Assembly (NCBI RefSeq): GCF_026241515.1 | Contig: NZ_JAPHPW010000010.1 | Span: forward strand, 124,001 to 188,000 | DNA length: 64,000 nucleotides | Direction: 5' to 3' | From: Vibrio sp. 14G-20 | Lineage (GTDB): Bacteria; Pseudomonadota; Gammaproteobacteria; Enterobacterales; Vibrionaceae | Shown here: positions 45,665 through 55,281 of the stretch, piece by piece | Layout of the letters: each line of letters starts with the position of its first letter | Position numbering within the stretch: position 1 is the stretch's first letter | Program-made: the position numbers and the translations under genes | Notes under the pieces: generated by a model | What the model saw: only the letters and a program-made list of their open reading frames with translations | The model's database searches: none | What the model was told of the DNA's origin: nothing

Positions 45665-46903
45665 CTATTGTTCGATTTGCATGCTGTTACGCGCAAACAC
45701 TAATTGGTTTCTACCTTGCTCTTTTGCCGTATAAAGAAGCTCATCAGCTGCTTTGATCTGCTCATCTAGCTTCGCGTCTAAATCGGTTACGCCGATACTG
45801 ATACTGACCTTGATTCTTTGAGAGTCATGCTCAACAACATGGCTTTCAATGGCTTCTCTCATGGACTCTAAGTTGTCAACAAAGCTCTCAAACGCACCGC
45901 ATGACTGAATACAAAACTCTTCACCACCGAAGCGCACAGCGACATCGTCTTTGAAATGATCTTTGATGATTTTCCCCACATCGATCAGCACAGCATCACC
46001 ACCATCGTGGCCAAAGGTGTCATTCACTTTCTTAAAGAAGTCGATATCCATCATCGCGATGTTTCGTTGATCGCAGCCCTTACAAGGATGATTGAACAAG
46101 TAGCGACGATTCCATAAGCCAGTAAGAGCATCCTCGTTGGCATGTCGAAACAGCTCATTGGCCGCTTCTTTCATATCAAGCAGTTGGTGGATACGGCAGA
46201 AAAACTCTTCTTGGTTAAAAGGCTTGTAAAGGAAGTCGTTAGCCCCCGCTTTAAGGAATCGCGCTGTCATGGTGCGATCATCGCTGCCCGATAATCCTAG
46301 AATAGCCAACTGGTTTCTGTCGTGATCGCGTCGAATCTCACGGATCATCGCTATACCGTCTTTCTTAGGCATATCATGGTCTGTAACAACGAACGTAATA
46401 TCGGGATCGTTATGAAGAAGCTTTAATGCTTGTTCGCCATCTTCGGCTTGGATAGTTTGGATATATTGGTGTTCTAGAAGTTGAGCTATGTAACGGCGAA
46501 CGACCGCTGAATCATCGACAACCAATGCTTTGTGGTGGCGATTATTCGAAATTCTTTGAACCAGAGGAAGTAGGTAGCTTACTGATGACATACTGTCTTT
46601 TAGTATGTAATCGATAACGCCTTTGGCTAGGACTTGCTCTCGCAGTTGATTGTCGAACATCCCAGTAAGAACAATTATTTTCTGTTGATAGCCTAAGACG
46701 AGATCAATGATCTCACCGTCTTGCCCGTCAGGTAAGCAGTAATCCAATACGGCACACAAGAAATCCGTCTCTTGTTCCAAGATGTTTTTTGCTTCTGCAA
46801 TCGATTCAGCAACTGCTACCTCATAACCGCTATTTTTCAGCTGTTGGTACAGGTAGTTGCGAAATGCTCGGCTATCTTCCACTACTAGTATTTTTTCACT
46901 CAC
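45665..46903 (-). CDS. Two-receiver response regulator with GGDEF domain
   Basis: A 412-residue cytoplasmic signalling protein: receiver 1 (residues 4-115, phospho-acceptor Asp54 in VLDYCLP), receiver 2 (126-245, Asp175 in VVTDHDMPKKDG), and a C-terminal GGDEF domain (about 255-405). The active motif is intact as GGEEF (326-330), so diguanylate cyclase activity is likely. The inhibitory RxxD site is not kept: the corresponding residues are FKDD (317-320). No DNA-binding domain or sensor is present, and no histidine kinase is adjacent, so its input is unknown. It stands alone, divergent from dinB. Confidence 0.88.
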   Translation of the reverse strand: MSEKILVVEDSRAFRNYLYQQLKNSGYEVAVAESIAEAKNILEQETDFLCAVLDYCLPDGQDGEIIDLVLGYQQKIIVLTGMFDNQLREQVLAKGVIDYILKDSMSSVSYLLPLVQRISNNRHHKALVVDDSAVVRRYIAQLLEHQYIQTIQAEDGEQALKLLHNDPDITFVVTDHDMPKKDGIAMIREIRRDHDRNQLAILGLSGSDDRTMTARFLKAGANDFLYKPFNQEEFFCRIHQLLDMKEAANELFRHANEDALTGLWNRRYLFNHPCKGCDQRNIAMMDIDFFKKVNDTFGHDGGDAVLIDVGKIIKDHFKDDVAVRFGGEEFCIQSCGAFESFVDNLESMREAIESHVVEHDSQRIKVSISIGVTDLDAKLDEQIKAADELLYTAKEQGRNQLVFARNSMQIEQ

Positions 46904-47026
46904 AAGCGATCCCTACTTATAGACTAAATACTCGTTAACAATAGTATCAGAAGAGCTCATGGCTATTGAAGCGAAACCTCTTTAGCTGGACTCGAGATCG
47001 TTTTAAATCTGATAATAATTGGATTA

Positions 47027-47046
47027 TACTGTTTATAGATACAGTT
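47027..47046 (+). promoter_or_regulatory. LexA (SOS) box of dinB
   Basis: TACTGTTTATAGATACAGTT is a near-palindrome fitting CTG-N10-CAG with TA flanks. It ends 21 bp before the dinB ATG and overlaps the likely promoter. Confidence 0.93.
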
Positions 47047-47067
47047 GTAAGGTCGAGTAATTCCTAG

Positions 47068-48144
47068 ATGTGTAGCGCGGGTGAAGAGAAAGTAAGAAAA
47101 ATAATTCATGTCGATATGGATTGTTTTTACGCGGCTGTAGAAATGCGTGATAACCCTGCTTACCGAAATCGCCCGTTAGCTGTTGGTGGGCATGAAAAGC
47201 AACGCGGCGTTTTGAGCACCTGTAATTATGAAGCCCGCAAGTTTGGTGTTCGCTCTGCAATGCCGACAGGAAAAGCCCTACAGCTTTGTCCTAATCTATT
47301 GGTTGTGCCGGGAAGAATGTCGGTCTATGTCGATATATCTAAAAAGATCCGTGAAATCTTCTCTCGATACACATCAGTCATTGAGCCTCTTTCTTTGGAT
47401 GAAGCTTTCCTTGATGTCACCGATTCTAAGCAATGTCACGGCTCGGCAACACTCATTGCCGAGTCGATTCGCCGTGATATCTGGAATGAGCTTAACCTGA
47501 CCGCTTCTGCAGGAATTGCGCCGATTAAATTCTTGGCGAAAGTAGCCTCGGATCTGAATAAGCCCAATGGTCAGTTTGTTATCCCTCCACAAGACGTGCA
47601 ATCAGTGATCGATGAGCTACCACTTGAAAAGATTCCTGGTGTCGGCAAGGTGAGTATTGAAAAGTTGCATCAAGCAGGTTTTTTTACTTGTAAGGATATC
47701 AAGGAGTCTGACTATCGAGACCTGCTACTCAAGTTTGGCCGTCAAGGTGCATCACTCTGGAAGCGCAGTCATGGCATTGATGATCGAGAAGTTATCATCG
47801 AGCGCGAGCGAAAATCGGTAGGCGTAGAGCGCACCTTCACCCAAAACATTTCAACCTACGCAGAATGTTGGCAGGTAATCGAAGACAAGCTGTTTCCTGA
47901 ACTCGAAACTCGCTTAGAAAAAGCCAGCCCAAGCAAAGCGATCATCAAACAGGGCATTAAGCTCAAGTTCGCCGACTTTCAACAAACCACGATTGAACAC
48001 ATCCACACCTCTCTCGATCGTGAACACTTCAAAGAACTGCTAAGTGAAATACTGAAAAGACAACAGGGGCGAGAGATACGCCTGCTTGGTTTAAGCGTAA
48101 TGCTGCAACCCAAAGACCAAATGCGTCAGTTGAGTTTCTTTTAG
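47068..48144 (+). CDS. dinB: DNA polymerase IV
   Basis: DinB is the error-prone Y-family polymerase of the SOS response, used for translesion synthesis. The 358 residues include KIIHVDMDCFYAAVEMRDNP with catalytic-type Asp16 and Asp18, the SLDEAFLDVT motif with the remaining carboxylates, the helix-hairpin-helix IPGVGKVSIEKLHQAG, and a C-terminal QLSFF that resembles a beta-clamp-binding peptide. Compared with E. coli the N-terminus has eight extra residues, since ATG 47068 is the only usable start. A LexA box lies just upstream. Confidence 0.96.
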   Translation: MCSAGEEKVRKIIHVDMDCFYAAVEMRDNPAYRNRPLAVGGHEKQRGVLSTCNYEARKFGVRSAMPTGKALQLCPNLLVVPGRMSVYVDISKKIREIFSRYTSVIEPLSLDEAFLDVTDSKQCHGSATLIAESIRRDIWNELNLTASAGIAPIKFLAKVASDLNKPNGQFVIPPQDVQSVIDELPLEKIPGVGKVSIEKLHQAGFFTCKDIKESDYRDLLLKFGRQGASLWKRSHGIDDREVIIERERKSVGVERTFTQNISTYAECWQVIEDKLFPELETRLEKASPSKAIIKQGIKLKFADFQQTTIEHIHTSLDREHFKELLSEILKRQQGREIRLLGLSVMLQPKDQMRQLSFF

Positions 48145-48201
48145 GGGAAGAGGCTGAGAGGTTAGACTTAGAGATGTTGTTGAAAGTGTTGGTGTTTGAA
48201 T

Positions 48202-48235
48202 ACCGACTAGATTTGATAACCTAGTCGGTTTTTTC
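48202..48235 (+). terminator. Terminator of dinB
   Basis: ACCGACTAG (48202-48210) pairs with CTAGTCGGT (48221-48229), followed by six T. It lies between convergent dinB and the RecQ-like gene. Confidence 0.88.
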
Positions 48236-48252
48236 TAAACAAGGAAGTTGGG

Positions 48253-50187
48253 TTACCTAGGAAGTTGCTTAACTCGCGCTAAGGTATCACTGAATGGTTG
48301 CTGTTCTAGCTTACCGTAACCGACCATTTTACTGGCTTTAAGCTTGGTTGAAAGCGGGGTGGCGATTCCGCATAAGAAGCGAGTAATTGCCTCGTCGGTA
48401 ATCAGTTGTTGGCTAGCAGAAACAAACTCATGTATCCATGTCATCACCTTATCATCATCGACAGGGTCAACATCAACGGTTGGTAAGATAGCCACTTCTC
48501 CCCGACATACAGAGCAATGACCGCAGTTTGTTGGTGCCTTATCATCAGCAAAGTAACTCGCAAGACGTGAGCTTAGGCAAGTATCCGCCTCAAAAAAATT
48601 CAGCATTTGGTTAAGACGGTTTATCTCGCTGTGCTCTTTTGCTTTAAACAACTCTGTAAGGCGCTCTGACAGTTGCATCATATCTTCAGAGGTGTTGTGG
48701 ATCGCGTAGACATCGGTGATCTGCTTGCTTTCCAGTTCAATCCAGCCTTGTTCATTGAAGTAGTCGATAGCCGTAATCACGCGCTGACGATCGGCTTGGA
48801 AGTGAGTCCAAAGCGCATCGAAATCGACTTGGCACCACACTCTTGCTTGAGGAGAGCATTGGAAAATCGCTTCGACAAATTGACGGCGTTCATTTTGGAA
48901 CTGTTCGGTGATTTGTTGTTTCGGACGAATGAACTTAAATTTGTAATCAGCAAAGTAGCTGTACTTCGGCTCAATCACGCCTTCAATTTCAAGATACACC
49001 AGTAGTGTTTTTAGCGGTAACTGACGAATGTTGGACTCACGTGATAGCTGGTTAAGCATGATCTCCCATTGATTCGAGCCAGAAGCGCCAATGTTTTGAT
49101 TTTCGTAGATCTCTTTTAATACCGCTTGGATCGATATGTTGTCTGGCGTATCACCAAAAACGAAGTTCTCGAGTGTGCTTAAACCATGTTTGTTAGCCAG
49201 TAAAATACATTCAGACGCTTGCCCATCTCGACCAGCCCTGCCGATCTCTTGCGAGTAGTTCTCTATCGATTTGGGTAAGTCAAAGTGAATCACTCGGCGA
49301 ATGTTGGACTTATCCACGCCCATACCAAAAGCAATCGTTGCCACGATACAGTTGACGTCATCACTCATGAACTGATGTTGAATGGCGTCTCTGTTTTCAG
49401 GTTTAAGACCTGCATGATAAGCCACGGCATTTACGCCAGCGTTACGAAGTTGCTGAGCCACCATCTCTGCTGTTTGCTGAAGGGTGACATAAACAATAGT
49501 CGGAGCGAGAGAAGCTTGGTTGACGACATTGCACAATGTTTCTAGTTTACTGGCTTGTTCGCAAGGTTGAATTGAAAGGTCTAGGTTTTGACGATAGAAG
49601 CCAGTAACCACAACACGTTCCTCATCGATATCAAACTTAGACTTCATATCTTGGATAACAGAGGTTGTCGCGGTTGCCGTGAGCAGTAGTACCTGAGGAA
49701 TATTGAGCTGTTTTTGGTATTGAGGAAGCTTCAGGTAGTCTGGTCTAAAGTTATGTCCCCACTCAGAAATACAGTGCGCTTCGTCGACCACAAGCAGTGA
49801 GATCGGTACTTGGGAGATAAATTGGCGAAAGCGCTCGTTCTTCAAGCGTTCAACCGAGATCATGAGGATCTTGGTGTCTCCGTTACGCACAGATTGCATC
49901 ACCTGTTGTGTGGTTTGTCTGTCTTGGCTAGATTCGATGGCGGCCGCGCTAATGCCTTTACTGTGCAGAAAAGCGAGTTGGTCTTTCATTAAAGCTAACA
50001 GCGGTGATATCACCAAGGTTAAGTGCGGCAACTCTAACGCGGGTAATTGATAGCACAGTGATTTACCTGAGCCCGTCGGGAATATGGCCGCGGTAGAGTG
50101 ACCAGATAGAACATTATCAATGACTTGCTTTTGCCCATTACGCAGTGAATCGAATCCGAATACTTGTTTTAGCTTCTGCTCAATCAT
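48253..50187 (-). CDS. RecQ-family ATP-dependent DNA helicase
   Basis: A 644-residue 3'-5' DNA helicase of the RecQ family. Walker A is FPTGSGKS (36-43), followed by VISPLLALMKDQ, VVDEAHCISEWGHNFRP, LLTATAT, AYHAGL and the end motif QEIGRAGRDGQ. A zinc-site remnant CGHCSVC lies near residue 560. The DNA-binding region before it diverges from E. coli RecQ and I see no HRDC domain, so this is probably a second RecQ paralogue rather than the housekeeping one. I give no symbol for that reason. It faces dinB, which suggests a repair neighbourhood, but no LexA box was seen for it. Confidence 0.88.
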   Translation of the reverse strand: MIEQKLKQVFGFDSLRNGQKQVIDNVLSGHSTAAIFPTGSGKSLCYQLPALELPHLTLVISPLLALMKDQLAFLHSKGISAAAIESSQDRQTTQQVMQSVRNGDTKILMISVERLKNERFRQFISQVPISLLVVDEAHCISEWGHNFRPDYLKLPQYQKQLNIPQVLLLTATATTSVIQDMKSKFDIDEERVVVTGFYRQNLDLSIQPCEQASKLETLCNVVNQASLAPTIVYVTLQQTAEMVAQQLRNAGVNAVAYHAGLKPENRDAIQHQFMSDDVNCIVATIAFGMGVDKSNIRRVIHFDLPKSIENYSQEIGRAGRDGQASECILLANKHGLSTLENFVFGDTPDNISIQAVLKEIYENQNIGASGSNQWEIMLNQLSRESNIRQLPLKTLLVYLEIEGVIEPKYSYFADYKFKFIRPKQQITEQFQNERRQFVEAIFQCSPQARVWCQVDFDALWTHFQADRQRVITAIDYFNEQGWIELESKQITDVYAIHNTSEDMMQLSERLTELFKAKEHSEINRLNQMLNFFEADTCLSSRLASYFADDKAPTNCGHCSVCRGEVAILPTVDVDPVDDDKVMTWIHEFVSASQQLITDEAITRFLCGIATPLSTKLKASKMVGYGKLEQQPFSDTLARVKQLPR

Positions 50188-50332
50188 TTGTGTTCTACCT
50201 GAGTTGTTAAGTGTCGTATTGATGCTAAAGCGTTCGCCTGTCTATGATCGCGTCGCTTGATGAATCAAATGTCTTGCACCTGATTGTACCTAATTCTATT
50301 CTGTAGCTCCTATAGAAAAGCACTCCAAAAGT

Positions 50333-50806
50333 ATGAATAAGTCTGAGCTTCGCCAAATAATCATAGAGCAACTCGAATCCCGATTGCGTATCGCACAGTC
50401 CGCTACCCAGCGTGCTATTGACGCCGCGACAGATGAAGAGACAGTGCCTGAGCATAAGTACGATACATTGGCGCTAGAAGCTTCATATCTCGCCCATGGC
50501 CAAGCGGTGAGGGTGCAAGAATGTGAGGACGACATTCAGTATTATCGTAACTTAGTGCTGCGTGATAGTGAGAAGATTACGGTGAGCAGCTATGTTGTGG
50601 TCATCGACGAGTGTGATCAATATAAACATTTCTTTATGGGGCCGAGAGTCGGGGGGCTTTCTGTCACATGGAATGAAAATGAAGTTGCCATTGTGACGGC
50701 AAATGCACCTTTTGGTCAGGCTCTAATGGGTAAAGAAGTCGGTGATGAGGTTGAATTTAAAGTCGCAGATAAACAGTTTTACTACGAAGTTATCTCTATC
50801 GACTAA
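50333..50806 (+). CDS. GreA/GreB-like protein
   Basis: A 157-residue protein with the Gre factor plan: an N-terminal helical hairpin of about 75 residues with an acidic turn (TDEETVPEHKYDTLALEAS) and a C-terminal FKBP-like domain (VSSYVVVIDECDQYKHFF, FGQALMGKEVGDEVEF). Gre factors enter the RNA polymerase secondary channel and stimulate cleavage of backtracked RNA. The acidic tip differs from GreA and GreB, so it is a paralogue of uncertain activity. Homologues have been mislabelled as 3-oxoacyl-ACP synthase in databases; nothing here supports that. Start ATG 50333 has only a weak ribosome binding site. Confidence 0.78.
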   Translation: MNKSELRQIIIEQLESRLRIAQSATQRAIDAATDEETVPEHKYDTLALEASYLAHGQAVRVQECEDDIQYYRNLVLRDSEKITVSSYVVVIDECDQYKHFFMGPRVGGLSVTWNENEVAIVTANAPFGQALMGKEVGDEVEFKVADKQFYYEVISID

Positions 50807-50894
50807 CTAACTGACTAATAGATATAAAACGTTTCTCTGACAAAGAAGCATAATCCAAGGGTATAGTAATCTGTCAGATTGATGAGAGGATGTT

Positions 50895-51671
50895 ATGAAA
50901 AGCAATGTATTTATGAAAAACAGTGTATTAATTGCATCGTTAACAGCGGCAATCTCTGTTGTGAGTCTGCCAACGTTTGCAGCGCAGTGTCGAGTTGATT
51001 TGAAGAATGAATTACGAATCGATGACCAAAAAGTCGAAATCCATCAGGTGAATGGCGATACTGCGGTCTTCGATGAAAACAATGACCTCTATATCCATGG
51101 CGAGAAAGTTGAGCTCGATGCTGACCAACAAGCTGCGATAGAGAAGTATCGTGACAGCATGAGTGAGTATTTACCTCGTGCAAAGCAAATGGCTAACGAG
51201 AGCTTAGCATTAGCCAATGACGTGATTGATGATATTGCCGCTAGCCTAGATTCGCCTGAGTCATTTGATAATGTAAAAGAATCAATGAAAACCTACTTTG
51301 CAGAACTGGAAGCTCGTTACTACAAAGATGGCGAGTTGGTGTTACCAGCAGAAAGCTTTGATTCGATGGCCAATGGCTGGTCTGAAGATTTCGAGAAGGC
51401 GAAAGAAATCTTTAACCAAGAATTTATCTCTAGCGCTTTTAATGCGATGTCAGAAAAAATGAAACAAGACGGCGGACTAAATCTGACCGAAATGGCTGAT
51501 AGCATGGCTGAATTAAAGCTTAAAGTTGAAGAGCGAATGAAAGAACATGCTCAGCAAATGGAAGAAGAAGGCACTGAGTTCTGTGATTCACTTGATGAGA
51601 TGGCAGAGCAAGAGCAAGAGCTACATCAAATCATTCCGAACCTAAAAGACTATCAAGTCTTCACGATCTAA
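50895..51671 (+). CDS. yggN: YggN-family (DUF2884) periplasmic protein
   Basis: A 258-residue secreted protein resembling E. coli YggN, whose function is unknown. A signal peptide ends near TFAAQ (residue 30). The mature part starts with a beta segment (CRVDLKNELRIDDQKVEIHQ, DLYIHGEKVELDADQQAAIEKY), then long acidic helices rich in Met, Glu and Lys with coiled-coil character, and a C-terminal cysteine (EFCDSL) that may pair with the first one. GAGAGG lies before ATG 50895. Confidence 0.8.
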   Translation: MKSNVFMKNSVLIASLTAAISVVSLPTFAAQCRVDLKNELRIDDQKVEIHQVNGDTAVFDENNDLYIHGEKVELDADQQAAIEKYRDSMSEYLPRAKQMANESLALANDVIDDIAASLDSPESFDNVKESMKTYFAELEARYYKDGELVLPAESFDSMANGWSEDFEKAKEIFNQEFISSAFNAMSEKMKQDGGLNLTEMADSMAELKLKVEERMKEHAQQMEEEGTEFCDSLDEMAEQEQELHQIIPNLKDYQVFTI

Positions 51672-51693
51672 TCTGGATCGACTTATGAATAGC

Positions 51694-51718
51694 AAGAGCA
51701 CCGGTTGGTGCTCTTTTT
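51694..51718 (+). terminator. Terminator of yggN
   Basis: AAGAGCACC (51694-51702) pairs with GGTGCTCTT (51707-51715), followed by TTTTG. Confidence 0.85.
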
Positions 51719-51947
51719 GTTTGTATTGTTCACTCAATGATAAGTATTAATTTTGTGGCCGGGCTTTGTTGATAATCCTTTGGTGTCTATTGATGGAAAA
51801 CTATCGAACTGGGTTGTTGTTAATTTTTTGGTTCTAAATAGCGTACTGATTGTAAAAATTAGAGAATTGTTCATTTATTGGTTGTGCCTATCATTGCTTT
51901 TGATTACTGTACTTCTCAACTAGTTCACTGATTTTTGCGCGGGCAAT

Positions 51948-53309
51948 ATGGACCAACAATCTTCCTCTTCAAGAGAGCTATTTAGTTCTCGTTTGGGTTT
52001 TATTTTAGCAGCGGCTGGTGCAGCTGTTGGCTTGGGTAATATTTGGGGTTTCCCAACTCAAGTTGCGAGCAATGGCGGTGGTGCTTTTCTGCTTGTTTAC
52101 CTAATCATGATCTTCGTGGTTGCTTTCCCTATGCTGGTGGTTGAGATGGCTATAGGCCGTCACGGCCAAGCAAACCCAGTTGATAGCATGCGATCTTTGA
52201 CGACAAACCCTTTGGGTAAGAAAGTCGGTGAGTTTGTCGGTTGGATTGGACTGAGTGTACCAAGCGCTGTGTTGGCGTTTTACAGTATTGTTGGTGGTTG
52301 GTTGATCTGCTTCCTAATTGGTGCAGTCGCTGATCTGATTGGCCTAGAGGCGATTGCGGATTGGTTTAAAGGCTTTAGCGTTGATCGTAATGTCTTTGGT
52401 ACTGTTGCGTTCTACGTACTGACGATTTTGATTGTACAGGGCGGTGTTAAGCAAGGTATCGAGAAATGGTCGACTCGTTTGATGCCTGCGTTGTTTGTTT
52501 TATTTGGTTTATTGTTTGTTTACATCATGACGCAATCTGGCGCGATGGAAGGCCTAAAACATTACCTAGTTCCAGACTTTGAGAAAGTGTGGGATAGAAA
52601 ACTGATTCTGGCGGCAATGGGACAGGGTTTCTTCTCGCTCACCATTGGTGGTTGCTCTATGTTGGTTTATGGCTCTTACTTAAGCAAGAAAGAGAACCTA
52701 CCAAAAATGGCGATGAACGTAACTTTGGTGGATACTGCTGTCGCTTTTATTGCTGGCCTAGTGGTGATGCCTGCAATGTTTGTTGCGATGAAAAAAGGGG
52801 TACAAATCTATGCGGAAGATGGCTCACTATTAAGTTCTGACACGCTTGTATTCACGGTTCTACCGTTGATGTTTGATAGTTTAGGTGTGCTTGGTCAGAT
52901 CTTTGCGATTGTGTTCTTCTTACTACTAACGATTGCTGCACTGACTTCTTCTATCTCGATGCTTGAAGGGCCTGTAGCGCTAGTGAGTGAGCGTTTCAAT
53001 ACGAGACGAACGCCAACAAGTTGGGTGATTGGTGGTGCTATCGCGCTGTTTAGTGTGGTGATTGTTTACAACTTTGCTGCGATGTTTGGCATGGTAGCGA
53101 TGATTGCGACCCAGTACCTTCAACCGGTCGCTGCATTGATGTTCTGTCTGTTTGGTGGTTGGGTGTGGAGCCGAGCTTCAAAAGTGAAAGAGCTTGAGCA
53201 AGGTTGCCCTGATTTTCAGCTTGGCTGGTTTGGTAAGGTTTGGCCGATGTATGTGAAGTTCGTGTGCCCAATCTTAGTCGCAACGGTAATCTGGGCTTCT
53301 TTCGGATAG
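51948..53309 (+). CDS. Sodium-dependent transporter, NSS/SNF family
   Basis: A 453-residue membrane protein of the neurotransmitter:sodium symporter family (LeuT-like, about 11-12 helices). The first helix carries FILAAAGAAVGLGNIWGFP, which holds the sodium and substrate contacts of the family, and FPMLVVEMAIGRHGQ follows. Substrates in bacterial members are usually amino acids; the specific one is not readable here. Coupling to sodium suits a cell with Na+-NQR. It stands alone between terminators. CGGGC-type sequence before the ATG gives no strong ribosome binding site. Confidence 0.9.
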   Translation: MDQQSSSSRELFSSRLGFILAAAGAAVGLGNIWGFPTQVASNGGGAFLLVYLIMIFVVAFPMLVVEMAIGRHGQANPVDSMRSLTTNPLGKKVGEFVGWIGLSVPSAVLAFYSIVGGWLICFLIGAVADLIGLEAIADWFKGFSVDRNVFGTVAFYVLTILIVQGGVKQGIEKWSTRLMPALFVLFGLLFVYIMTQSGAMEGLKHYLVPDFEKVWDRKLILAAMGQGFFSLTIGGCSMLVYGSYLSKKENLPKMAMNVTLVDTAVAFIAGLVVMPAMFVAMKKGVQIYAEDGSLLSSDTLVFTVLPLMFDSLGVLGQIFAIVFFLLLTIAALTSSISMLEGPVALVSERFNTRRTPTSWVIGGAIALFSVVIVYNFAAMFGMVAMIATQYLQPVAALMFCLFGGWVWSRASKVKELEQGCPDFQLGWFGKVWPMYVKFVCPILVATVIWASFG

Positions 53310-53400
53310 TGACCAGCTAACGGCTACATCATTATATTTGCTATTTAAGGCCACTCTTAATGAGTGGCTTTGTTGTTTTTAGCGGCACTAAGAATATAGA

Positions 53401-53440
53401 AAAAGGCGCTGAACATAATATTCAGCGCCTTTGTATTTTT
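53401..53440. terminator. Bidirectional terminator between the NSS gene and lipA
   Basis: A 12-bp stem AAAGGCGCTGAA (53402-53413) with TTCAGCGCCTTT (53421-53432) and an 8-nt loop. T-rich sequence lies downstream on both strands, and the flanking genes are convergent. Confidence 0.9.
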
Positions 53441-53456
53441 AGTTAAGCAATCGTGA

Positions 53457-54422
53457 TTACTTAATTTCCATACCTTGAGCTTGTAGATCTGCATGGTAAG
53501 AAGAACGTACAAACGGGCCACAAGCAGCGTGCGTGAAGCCTAGTTCAAGAGCAATCTCTTTCAGCTCATCAAACTCAGAAGGCGGCACGTAGCGTTCTAC
53601 TGGTAAGTGGTGACGGCTTGGCGCTAGGTATTGGCCTAGTGTCAGCATCGTTACGCCATGTTCGCGAAGATCTTTCAATACTTGAACGATCTCTTCTTTT
53701 GTCTCACCAAGCCCCATCATTACACCAGATTTAGTTGGGGTGTCTGGGTGTTGCTCTTTGAATTTTCTTAACAGATCAAGAGACCACTTGTAGTTCGCAC
53801 CTGGACGCGCTTTACGGTATAGACGTGGCGCTGTCTCTAGGTTGTGGTTGAATACATCTGGCGGATTGTCTTTCATTAGATCAAGCGCAACGTCCATGCG
53901 ACCACGGAAGTCTGGAACCAGTGTTTCAATGCGAATGTTTGGATTCTGTTCGCGAATTTCACGGTTACAGTCTGCAAAGTGCTGAGCACCACCATCACGT
54001 AGGTCATCACGGTCAACTGAAGTGATTACAACGTACTTCAGCTTCATGTCTTTAATCGTCTTAGCCAATTTCCTCGGCTCTTCTGCTTCAGGAGCAACAG
54101 GACGACCATGGGCAACATCACAGAACGGGCAGCGACGAGTACAGATAGCGCCAAGAATCATAAACGTTGCCGTGCCGTGGTTAAAACACTCGGCTAGGTT
54201 AGGGCAAGACGCTTCTTCACAAACTGAGTGCAGGTTGTTTTTGCGCATTGCTGATTTGATTTCTTGAATACGATGGCTGTCTGAAGGAAGTTTAATCTTC
54301 ATCCATGCTGGCTTACGTAGAACTTCTTTCTGTTCAGCAGGCATATTCTTTACGGGAATTAATGCCATTTTGTCAGCGTCACGATATTTAACGCCTTTTT
54401 CCATTTGGATTGGTTTGCTCAT
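53457..54422 (-). CDS. lipA: Lipoyl synthase
   Basis: LipA is a radical-SAM enzyme that inserts two sulfurs into protein-bound octanoyl groups. The 321 residues contain both cluster motifs: the auxiliary cluster [12 protein letters not shown] and the radical-[11 protein letters not shown], plus the C-terminal RSSYHAD block that supplies the Ser ligand. It lies 4 nt after lipB, so both steps of lipoate attachment are co-transcribed. The auxiliary cluster is consumed in each reaction, which links it to Fe-S supply. Confidence 0.97.
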   Translation of the reverse strand: MSKPIQMEKGVKYRDADKMALIPVKNMPAEQKEVLRKPAWMKIKLPSDSHRIQEIKSAMRKNNLHSVCEEASCPNLAECFNHGTATFMILGAICTRRCPFCDVAHGRPVAPEAEEPRKLAKTIKDMKLKYVVITSVDRDDLRDGGAQHFADCNREIREQNPNIRIETLVPDFRGRMDVALDLMKDNPPDVFNHNLETAPRLYRKARPGANYKWSLDLLRKFKEQHPDTPTKSGVMMGLGETKEEIVQVLKDLREHGVTMLTLGQYLAPSRHHLPVERYVPPSEFDELKEIALELGFTHAACGPFVRSSYHADLQAQGMEIK

Positions 54423-54426
54423 GATT

Positions 54427-55086
54427 TTATGCTTCTGCTGTAATGTTACTGGTGGCTTGAATGTCTACTTGGTCATAGCCGAGTAGCTCTACGAGCTCTT
54501 GTATTAACTGTTGCTCAACGTTTTCTAGTTCACTTGGTCCGCCAAGTTGGCTTACCTGCGCCATTTCCATACCTTGGTAACCACATGGGTTAATACGTAG
54601 GAATGGAGACAGGTCCATATCGACGTTGAGTGCTAGCCCGTGGAACGAGCAGCCACGTCGAATACGTAATCCGAGTGAACAGATTTTCTTGCCATCGACA
54701 TAAACACCAGGAGCGTCAGGTCGGGCAGCTGAATCTATATTGTAAGCTTTCAGAGTATTGATTACGAGGTTCTCGATATGAGTAACCAAATCACGCACTC
54801 CGAATTTCTTGCGGCGGATGTTAATCAGAAAGTAAGCCACTAATTGGCCTGGGCCGTGGTAAGTCACTTGGCCACCGCGATCGCTTTGAATGACAGGGAT
54901 ATCACCAGCATTTAATACATGCTCGGCTTTGCCTGCTTGTCCTTGAGTGAAGACAGGGTTGTGTTCAACCAACCAAACTTGGTCTGCGTCTTCTTCTGTG
55001 CGTTCGTCTGTGAACTTATGCATGGCTTTCCACACAGGTTCGTAATCCTGACGGCCTAATTTTTTTACGATTAGCTTATTTTGCAA
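54427..55086 (-). CDS. lipB: Octanoyl-ACP:protein octanoyltransferase
   Basis: LipB transfers octanoate from acyl carrier protein to the lipoyl domains of 2-oxoacid dehydrogenases and GcvH. The 219 residues include [39 protein letters not shown] with the active Lys, and [10 protein letters not shown] with the acyl-thioester Cys. First gene of lipB-lipA; a terminator separates it from ybeD upstream. Confidence 0.97.
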   Translation of the reverse strand: MQNKLIVKKLGRQDYEPVWKAMHKFTDERTEEDADQVWLVEHNPVFTQGQAGKAEHVLNAGDIPVIQSDRGGQVTYHGPGQLVAYFLINIRRKKFGVRDLVTHIENLVINTLKAYNIDSAARPDAPGVYVDGKKICSLGLRIRRGCSFHGLALNVDMDLSPFLRINPCGYQGMEMAQVSQLGGPSELENVEQQLIQELVELLGYDQVDIQATSNITAEA

Positions 55087-55237
55087 AGCTGCACTCCCTC
55101 AAGGATTAATAAAGTGAACGCATTATAAACGCGAAACATGATTCTAACTACAGACTGACTGCAAGGTTTTTCAACTTTCTTTGTATTTATTGAAAACTAA
55201 GTTGAATGATTTTGAGTCAGATAGGGTGTTTCAAACA

Positions 55238-55264
55238 AAAACAGCGGCAATAAGCCGCTGTTTT
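55238..55264 (-). terminator. Terminator of ybeD
   Basis: A perfect 11-bp stem AAAACAGCGGC (55238-55248) with GCCGCTGTTTT (55254-55264). On the minus strand it ends TTTTTG, 18 nt after the ybeD stop. Confidence 0.88.
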
Positions 55265-55281
55265 CTATACGTAATGGTCGA

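Noticed and set aside
50333..50806. 3-oxoacyl-ACP synthase annotation for the Gre-like protein
   Set aside because: It is far too small and has no thiolase-fold or catalytic Cys-His motif; Gre architecture is visible instead.
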